From: DATFLS01 sp964413425
GTDB lineage: Bacteria > Fidelibacterota > JAANXI01
Assembly: GCA_964413425.1 (NCBI GenBank)
Contig: CAYPST010000110.1
Location: 1-13,704, forward strand
DNA: 13,704 nucleotides
Direction: 5' to 3'
Positions 9,063 through 13,704 of the stretch are shown piece after piece. The notes beneath the pieces are model-generated. The model searched no databases, was not told the origin of the DNA, and saw only the letters and a list, made by a program, of their open reading frames with translations. A program made the position numbers and the translations under genes. The stretch's first letter is position 1. Each line of letters opens with the position of its first letter.

Positions 9063-9081
9063 AGGGCTGCGGAAGAATGAG

Positions 9082-9096
9082 GAAATGAGAATAATG
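9082..9096 (+). repeat. 15-bp pre-gene repeat, copy 2
   Basis: GAAATGAGAATAATG ends on the likely original ATG (9094-9096) of the nucleotidyltransferase. It matches 14 of 15 bases of 4267-4281 before the ATPase gene. Confidence 0.5.
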
Positions 9097-9429
9097 CCTG
9101 AAAAAAGTTAGAGAAATCACCGAAGATCTCATCCAGACGGTGGTAAACCGGATTCTTGCCAAGTGCAGGCCGAAAGCAATCTACTTGTTTGGATCCGCTT
9201 CCGAAGGAGAATCCACTCCGGACAGCGATCTGGATATCCTTGTGGTGATAGATCTTCCCCTGGGAAGTCCCGCTGTACACAAGCCGGTGATCTCTATTCA
9301 GCCCTCATCGATATCTCCGTCCCCGTCGATCTCATTGTCATCCCGCCGGAGGAATTCAGGCACGGGATCGAATTGCCCGGAAACGTGGCGCGTATTGCTT
9401 GCCAGGAGAGACGGAAACTCCATGGATAA
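9094..9429 (+). pseudogene. MNT-type nucleotidyltransferase (minimal nucleotidyltransferase antitoxin), frameshifted
   Basis: MNT-domain proteins of this kind are usually antitoxins that AMPylate a HEPN RNase toxin encoded next to them. The motif FGSASEGESTPDSDLDIL carries the GS pair and both metal-binding aspartates (SD-L-D, about 9227-9235). The frame then breaks near 9283-9284: adding one G in aag-ccg gives HKAGDLYSALIDISVPVDLIVI and runs to TAA at 9427-9429. The third catalytic Asp (PVD, 9328-9330) lies only in the restored frame. A second break is likely at the start: ATG 9094 is followed by six A (9101-9106) and hits TAG at once, whereas five A would give MPEKVREITEDLIQ leading into the open frame. 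Otherwise a GTG at 9140 must serve as start. As it stands no product can contain all three aspartates, so the gene is probably dead. It lies about 30 bases after the methylase. Confidence 0.8.
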
Positions 9430-9454
9430 AATCGGGAAAGAATGCCGGGAATAA
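9422..9454 (+). pseudogene. Possible 5' stub of a HEPN-domain partner
   Basis: An ATG at 9422 overlaps the last 8 bases of the restored MNT gene, the usual arrangement for a coupled HEPN gene. It encodes only ten residues (MDKIGKECRE) before a TAA. No further HEPN-like sequence, such as the RxxxxH motif, is visible downstream. It may be the remnant of a deleted toxin gene or mere chance. Confidence 0.2.
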
Positions 9455-9562
9455 TTTTTATGCAGTCAGACAAGAGTAAGATTTGTTTGGAGTAAAATGA
9501 GCCGCTTCAAATAGAAAGTAAGGATACTACAGTACAAATAAGGTCACTATTCCGCAAATAAC

Positions 9563-9591
9563 TTGACAATAATTAACTCATGAGTTAACAT
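9563..9591 (+). promoter_or_regulatory. Sigma-70-type promoter of the TAC module
   Basis: A perfect -35 TTGACA (9563-9568) is followed by a 17-base spacer and TAACAT (9586-9591, 4 of 6 matches). Transcription would start near 9598. This is the best promoter in the window and lets the toxin-antitoxin-chaperone genes be expressed apart from the upstream genes. The palindrome at 9573-9588 lies in its spacer. Confidence 0.65.
9573..9588. promoter_or_regulatory. Palindromic operator, probable HigA autorepressor site
   Basis: TTAACTCATGAGTTAA is a perfect 16-bp inverted repeat between the -35 and -10 elements and overlapping the -10. Such a position blocks RNA polymerase when bound. The nearest DNA-binding protein is the HigA-like antitoxin encoded downstream, and HigA proteins generally repress their own operon. 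The assignment of the binder is inference. Confidence 0.65.
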
Positions 9592-9628
9592 TTCCTTGCA
9601 GTTGACGATAATAAAAAGCGGGGGGCGA

Positions 9629-9970
9629 CTGACAATTTATGCCCTGGTGCGGGAGTCGGGGCGTTGTGAGTTCAAGGAGTATTTTGAATCACTCCAGGAG
9701 AAAGAACAAAAGAAATTATTGCGATTACTCAGATTTGTTGCAGGCCATCACCCTATTCGCAATGAAGAGAAATTCCGGCACGAAGAGGATGGCATCTTTG
9801 CCTTGAAATCTTATCAGGACAGAGCGCTCTGTTTTTTTCATGGAGAAGGCAGATTAATTATCATTCACGGTTTTACAAAGAAAAAGAAAAAATTACCAAA
9901 ACGGCATCTCAAAAAGGCGAAAAGGTTAAGGGAATTATATCTCCAAAAATGTCAGAAGCCGGACAATTAG
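9629..9970 (+). CDS. HigB-like toxin, RelE/ParE superfamily (Gp49-like)
   Basis: This is a ribosome-dependent mRNA interferase by family. The conserved start (TIYALVRESGRCEFKEYFESL), the basic middle (RNEEKFRHEEDGIFALKSYQDRALCFFHGEGRLIIIHGFTKK) and the lysine/arginine-rich helix at the end match phage-derived Gp49-like HigB toxins. The frame is open from a TTG at 9596, but the promoter puts transcription start at about 9598, so that codon is unlikely to be used. CTG 9629, after a run of G (9620-9625), gives 113 aa, a normal family length; TTG 9602 or GTG 9647 are alternatives. No ATG is available, so expression is probably weak. The gene ends 20 bases before the antitoxin start, the toxin-first order typical of higBA. 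Confidence 0.8.
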   Translation: MTIYALVRESGRCEFKEYFESLQEKEQKKLLRLLRFVAGHHPIRNEEKFRHEEDGIFALKSYQDRALCFFHGEGRLIIIHGFTKKKKKLPKRHLKKAKRLRELYLQKCQKPDN

Positions 9971-9975
9971 CCGGT

Positions 9976-9983
9976 AAAGGAGG
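9976..9983 (+). promoter_or_regulatory. Strong ribosome binding site of the antitoxin
   Basis: AAAGGAGG is 7 bases before the ATG at 9991, an ideal spacing. It decides this start over the in-frame ATG at 9949, which lies inside the toxin gene. It also suggests that the antitoxin is made in excess of the toxin, whose start is non-ATG. Confidence 0.8.
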
Positions 9984-9990
9984 AAGGAAA

Positions 9991-10407
9991 ATGAGTGATC
10001 AGGAGTGGCTGGAACAGTTCGAGGAAAAATATAAAGATGATCCGGAATACGTCGCTGAGGGGATCTTTCTGGAAACCATGGAGAAAATCCTTGCTGTCAT
10101 GGATTATCACAACATCAGCAAAGCAGAACTGGCCGAAAGGATGAGCGTAAGCCGGGCGTATATCAGCAAGCTCTTTAATAACAGCACAAATCTCACGTTG
10201 GAAACACTGGCAAAAATCGGTTTGGCATTAGGGGTTCCTGTTGGGATTTCCATTGGTACAGGAGCGCCTCAGTTACATAAAATCACTCTGGAAACCACCA
10301 AAAAACACCGCTCCGTTAAACGAGCGCAACAACCGGATTTTTCAAGGCTGACAGAGAAAAAATTGGAGCGAGATGATGAGAGCAAAACTTGCGCGGCTGC
10401 AGCTTAA
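9991..10407 (+). CDS. HigA-like antitoxin, HTH-XRE family, with C-terminal extension
   Basis: This is a DNA-binding antitoxin that should neutralise the preceding HigB-like toxin and repress the operon. It has 138 aa from the ATG chosen by its ribosome binding site. The helix-turn-helix lies at about residues 43-62 (SKAELAERMSVSRAYISKLF) in an XRE domain of about 28-85. After it comes a polar, basic tail of about 50 residues. In toxin-antitoxin-chaperone systems such as mycobacterial HigBA-Rv1957, the antitoxin has a C-terminal chaperone-addiction segment that makes it unstable without its SecB-like partner, and this tail is the candidate. The last 35 bases overlap the next gene in another frame, which implies translational coupling. 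The terminal AAAA resembles a degradation tag but may be chance. Confidence 0.85.
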   Translation: MSDQEWLEQFEEKYKDDPEYVAEGIFLETMEKILAVMDYHNISKAELAERMSVSRAYISKLFNNSTNLTLETLAKIGLALGVPVGISIGTGAPQLHKITLETTKKHRSVKRAQQPDFSRLTEKKLERDDESKTCAAAA

Positions 10408-10852
10408 AGATTATCGGTATCACAAAATTATTATCGATGCCAATGATAATTTTGTTGAAGAGAGTGATCTCCCGGATATCATTGAATTTATTCCGGATAT
10501 TGATGTCAGAGGACAAAATGAAGGCAGTGATGAGTTCGTTGTATTTCTGAGTGTTCTTGTTACCGATGATAATGTGAAAAATTATTCTGTTAGTCCGTAC
10601 CATATCCAGATAGAAATATCGGGATACTTCGCTCTTCCTGGTATGGAAGATGAGCGTAGTGACGATTCGGACTTTGTTGGTCTGAAGTATTTGAACGCCC
10701 CTGCTATCTTATATGGACTGTGCAGAGAAAAGGTCAATGAGCTTACCTCTACTAGCATCTTTGGAACGGTACTATTGCCTTCAATAAATCTAATGGAGAC
10801 TTTTGAATCATACAGATCAGAAAAACAAGATGATGGTCAAAATACCAAATAA
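10373..10852 (+). CDS. SecB-like chaperone of a toxin-antitoxin-chaperone module
   Basis: This 159-aa acidic protein resembles SecB-family proteins (preprotein translocase SecB-like). The key part is the C-terminal block LYGLCREKVNEL (about 113-124) followed by GTVLLPSINLMETF (131-144), like the LYPYARE...LPPINF block of SecB. The middle is beta-rich (EFVVFLSVLV, YHIQIEISGYFAL). It begins at ATG 10373 (or 10376) after GGAGCG (10365-10370), overlapping the antitoxin gene by 35 bases. By analogy with TAC systems it should bind and stabilise the antitoxin rather than serve general export. It is AT-rich (about 33% GC in 10441-10500) compared with the DUF499 gene, suggesting a different origin. 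The fold assignment rests on motif memory and position, so moderate confidence. Confidence 0.72.
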   Translation: MMRAKLARLQLKDYRYHKIIIDANDNFVEESDLPDIIEFIPDIDVRGQNEGSDEFVVFLSVLVTDDNVKNYSVSPYHIQIEISGYFALPGMEDERSDDSDFVGLKYLNAPAILYGLCREKVNELTSTSIFGTVLLPSINLMETFESYRSEKQDDGQNTK

Positions 10853-10897
10853 CGATTCATAGTTCACAAGCTGGTACATGTGTAAAAGGTAATTATT

Positions 10898-13597
10898 ATG
10901 CACAACTGGTTCGATATTGTCATCCCGCATGAAGACATCCGCAGCGGCGATTTCAACGAAGCGGTGTTTGCCGCCAACCTGGGCGATGTGGTCCGGGGCA
11001 CTGCGCCAACGGAATATAATGATCCCTATACGTTCTTCAAGCGCACCTATCTCACCGATGGCCTAGAACAGTTGCTTCGGGGAGTCCATAAGAAACTCTC
11101 ATCCGGGAAAGGTCCTTCTGTGGTCGAACTGAAGACCCCATTCGGCGGCGGGAAGACCCATTCTCTGGTTTCCGTGTATCATTATGTGAAGAATGGAGCG
11201 GATATCACTGAACTGCTTCCCGAAAAGATCGAACCGATAGAGGTGCCAATTTGTGCCGTGGTGGGCAACCAGATCAATCCCAGGAATGGCATAACCACCG
11301 AGAATGTGACGCGTTATACCCTCTGGGGAGAGCTTGCTTACCAGCTTGGTGGGACCGATGCCTATAATCAAATCGCAGAGAACGATCAGGACCGCATCGC
11401 CCCGGGAAAAAATGACCTGCATAATCTATTGGAATCCTACGAACCGTTTGTTCTCCTGTTTGATGAAGTGCTGGAGTACGTGAATGCCGCCCATAGCGTG
11501 GAGGTTGGTGAGACCACCTTAGCGACCCAAACGTTTACGTTCCTGAAACAACTCACCGAAGCGGTGGCCGGTCTGGAACGGGGGCTCTTCATCGTCACGC
11601 TGCCGTCCAGCGAACTGGAGGACTTCGGTGACACCAAGCAGAGCGACCTGGCCCGACTGGATAAAATCTTTGGCCGGTTGGTGGATATCCAGACACCGGT
11701 GCGCGGCGAGGAAGTCTACTCCATCATCCGGAGACGGTTGTTCGAACCGGCTGAGAAGAAAAACACAATCCGGGCTGTTATCGATGAGTACATCCAGAAA
11801 TATCAGCAGGAGAAAGAGGAATTACCCGGGAAAGTACGTAACGCCGAATACCGGCAAACCATGGAGCTGGCCTATCCGTTTCATCCGGACGTCATTGATA
11901 TTTTGCATGAAAAGTGGGGCACCTTTAGTTCCTTTCAGCGTACCCGGGGCGTGCTGCGGCTCCTGGCCAGCGTGGTCGAGGATCTGTATACCAGAGAAGT
12001 GAATCTCGACGTGATTCTTCCCGGCGACATCAATCTGGATAACCAGGCCATCAGAGAGGAATTTCTCAAACATATCGGCACCGAACATGATTCGGTTGTC
12101 GCCGCCGATATTGCTCATCATGAGGAAGCCAAAGCGCAGATCCTGGACAAGGAGAACAGAGACTGGAAACATTTAGCCGAGCGCATCGCCACCGGGATCT
12201 TCCTGCATTCGTTTACGGCTGATGAGCCCGAGCGAGGAACGGGATTAGAGTATATTAAATTAGCTGTTATGCACAGCGATACCATCCCCTCGTTAATTAC
12301 CGAAGTGCTGCAAAAATTGAAAAATCACCTCTGGTTTCTGAATACCCGCAATGAGAAATATTACTTTTCCAAGATTCCCAACCTGAATCGCATGGTGGCC
12401 GATAAAAAGGAGCGGGTGCAGGATGATGATGTCCAGGCAGAACTGGAACACCGGATCCGGGAGAATCTTGGTAAGAAGATGAGTACCTATCTCTGGCCGG
12501 ATTCTTCCCATGATGTAACCGATAATACCGAACTGAAGCTGATTGTGATCAACCCCGGCGATCCGCTCTCCGATTCCCAATTACAGCAGTGGATCGAAAC
12601 ACGGGGAGATAATTTCCGGGTGTATAAAAACACCCTCTTTTTTGCCATCCCGGATGAGGAACGCTACTACCGTTTGCTCGATACCATTAAGGAATATCTG
12701 TCCCTGAAAGACATTCTGGAGGATATATCCGAGGGGCACTTTCCGGGACTGGAAGGCAAGACGGAAGACGTCAAGCGGAAGATCCGGGATATTGAAAGCG
12801 AGTACGGCCAGAAAATCCGGGAGCTCTATCGGATTCTGGCGGTTCCGGCTTCAGGGGGCATTCAAAAACTGGATCTCGGGAAACCGACATTTGGTACCGA
12901 GAATCTGGATACCTGGATTTACAATGAACTCACCGATGAAAGCCATAAAAAGATCCTGACCAATCCCCCCAGCGGGAAGTTTCTTTCCAGCAAATTCCTC
13001 AGCACATCAGACCGGATTGCACTGGAAACGCTGCTGGAGCAATTTTACAAAGATCCGGCACTGCCTGTGCCGAATAATAAGGATATTATGGCTGAAGCCA
13101 TTGCCATCGGAGTACAGGCAGGCGCATTCGGATACAGTTTGAGTGGTCCGGAGGATATCCAGCCGGACACCGTGCGGTTTGAAGAGCAGATGTCCCCATT
13201 TGACGTCCGGTTCCAGGACGATGAGTTCCTGTTGATTCCTGAGGTGGCGAAGGAATTACAGTCGCAAGCTGAGGGAGAAAAATACACATTTGAAGAAGGA
13301 TCGATCGAATCATTCCCTGAGGATCACCCTGGTGAAGAATATACCGGCGAGAAGGAAGCCACTCTTGATGTCCCACCGGAGGAACGAGTCAAAGTGGTCA
13401 ATATCAAAGCCAGCCAGTTAAAGGCCAATAAATTCGCCGATGTCTACCGCGGTGTCATTCAACCTCTCATTAAAGAAGCTGGTGATTTCGATTTCACCAT
13501 TGAATTTAGAGTCGAATCCTCTGATGGTATCCCGAAGAAAGTTCTGGAACAGCAGGTGTATGAAACACTGAAGCAGTTGGGTGCGGAAATCGAATAG
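10898..13597 (+). CDS. DUF499 P-loop ATPase (COG1483-like)
   Basis: This 899-aa predicted AAA+-type ATPase is the regular partner of DUF1156 methylases in defence islands. Its biochemical role is not established; energy-dependent assembly or translocation with the helicase is inferred. ATG 10898 follows AAAAGG (10884-10889) at 8 bases. Walker A is TPFGGGKTH (80-88) and Walker B is VLLFDEV (D189, E190). Family landmarks are SSELEDF, a YPFHP motif (from 326) and FQRTRG (346-351). The long C-terminal half includes an acidic stretch (about residues 785-830) and a final alpha/beta domain (KVVNIKASQLKANKF onward). The frame is complete, with no lesions, and ends in TAG. A 45-base gap separates it from the SecB-like gene, and I see no promoter or terminator there, so it may be co-transcribed with the TAC genes. 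Confidence 0.93.
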   Translation: MHNWFDIVIPHEDIRSGDFNEAVFAANLGDVVRGTAPTEYNDPYTFFKRTYLTDGLEQLLRGVHKKLSSGKGPSVVELKTPFGGGKTHSLVSVYHYVKNGADITELLPEKIEPIEVPICAVVGNQINPRNGITTENVTRYTLWGELAYQLGGTDAYNQIAENDQDRIAPGKNDLHNLLESYEPFVLLFDEVLEYVNAAHSVEVGETTLATQTFTFLKQLTEAVAGLERGLFIVTLPSSELEDFGDTKQSDLARLDKIFGRLVDIQTPVRGEEVYSIIRRRLFEPAEKKNTIRAVIDEYIQKYQQEKEELPGKVRNAEYRQTMELAYPFHPDVIDILHEKWGTFSSFQRTRGVLRLLASVVEDLYTREVNLDVILPGDINLDNQAIREEFLKHIGTEHDSVVAADIAHHEEAKAQILDKENRDWKHLAERIATGIFLHSFTADEPERGTGLEYIKLAVMHSDTIPSLITEVLQKLKNHLWFLNTRNEKYYFSKIPNLNRMVADKKERVQDDDVQAELEHRIRENLGKKMSTYLWPDSSHDVTDNTELKLIVINPGDPLSDSQLQQWIETRGDNFRVYKNTLFFAIPDEERYYRLLDTIKEYLSLKDILEDISEGHFPGLEGKTEDVKRKIRDIESEYGQKIRELYRILAVPASGGIQKLDLGKPTFGTENLDTWIYNELTDESHKKILTNPPSGKFLSSKFLSTSDRIALETLLEQFYKDPALPVPNNKDIMAEAIAIGVQAGAFGYSLSGPEDIQPDTVRFEEQMSPFDVRFQDDEFLLIPEVAKELQSQAEGEKYTFEEGSIESFPEDHPGEEYTGEKEATLDVPPEERVKVVNIKASQLKANKFADVYRGVIQPLIKEAGDFDFTIEFRVESSDGIPKKVLEQQVYETLKQLGAEIE

Positions 13598-13629
13598 ATA
13601 TTTTGGGCCAATAAATTAACAAGTAGGGA

Positions 13630-13647
13630 TTATTTTAAACAAAATAA
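13630..13647 (+). terminator. Weak AT-only hairpin after the DUF499 gene
   Basis: TTATTTT and AAAATAA (7 bp, loop AAAC) can pair, but the stem has no G:C pair and no T run follows. It could be a poor terminator or only AT-rich spacer. Confidence 0.15.
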
Positions 13648-13704
13648 ATTATATGACTATCAAGTTAACTCAGTTTTCACGAACATTTCCGTGTGTCGCT
13701 CGTA

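Noticed and set aside
9140..9454. Single-frame product from GTG 9140 to 9454 as a functional protein
   Set aside because: After about residue 48 the frame becomes a serine/proline-rich shadow, while the neighbouring frame carries the conserved MNT C-terminus including the third aspartate.
9949..9990. ATG 9949 as the antitoxin start
   Set aside because: It lies inside the toxin gene with no ribosome binding site, while ATG 9991 has AAAGGAGG at ideal spacing.

Overview
The window reads as part of a bacterial defence island. All recognisable genes lie on the + strand. Shine-Dalgarno sites and a good -35/-10 promoter point to a bacterium. TAG ends two intact genes, so the standard code is in use. 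No phylogenetic marker is present, so I cannot name the taxon. Base composition is patchy: roughly 50-65% GC in the large enzyme genes, near 35-40% in the first 778 bases, in one internal block of the methylase and in the SecB-like gene.

Layout: 1-778, AT-rich sequence with no gene I can identify; 779-4169, SNF2-type helicase with a C-terminal DUF3883 (nuclease-like) domain, split by a frameshift at a run of eight T; 4284-5538, AAA/ABC-type ATPase, broken by an in-frame TAG and a 4-bp repeat expansion; 5545-6174, intact TOPRIM-like partner (inferred); 6243-9062, intact DUF1156 adenine/cytosine-N methylase; about 9094-9429, MNT-type nucleotidyltransferase, frameshifted, with a possible stub of a HEPN partner; about 9629-10852, a three-gene HigB toxin - HigA antitoxin - SecB-like chaperone (TAC) module with its own promoter and palindromic operator; 10898-13597, intact DUF499 ATPase; 13598-13704, no gene.

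The backbone is the trio SNF2/DUF3883 helicase + DUF1156 methylase + DUF499 ATPase. This combination is known from defence-island surveys. I recall the name Hma (helicase-methylase-ATPase) and a relationship to DISARM, but this is from memory and unchecked. The methylase would mark host DNA. The helicase with its nuclease-like tail and the DUF499 ATPase would act on unmarked DNA. Three further modules are inserted among the backbone genes: an ATPase/TOPRIM-like pair, an MNT(-HEPN) remnant and a TAC module.

At least four frame or stop lesions hit the helicase, the ATPase and the MNT gene, while the methylase, TOPRIM-like protein, TAC genes and DUF499 ATPase are open. This fits loss or switching of the attacking and accessory arms while protection is kept, though homopolymer sequencing error could explain the single-base lesions.
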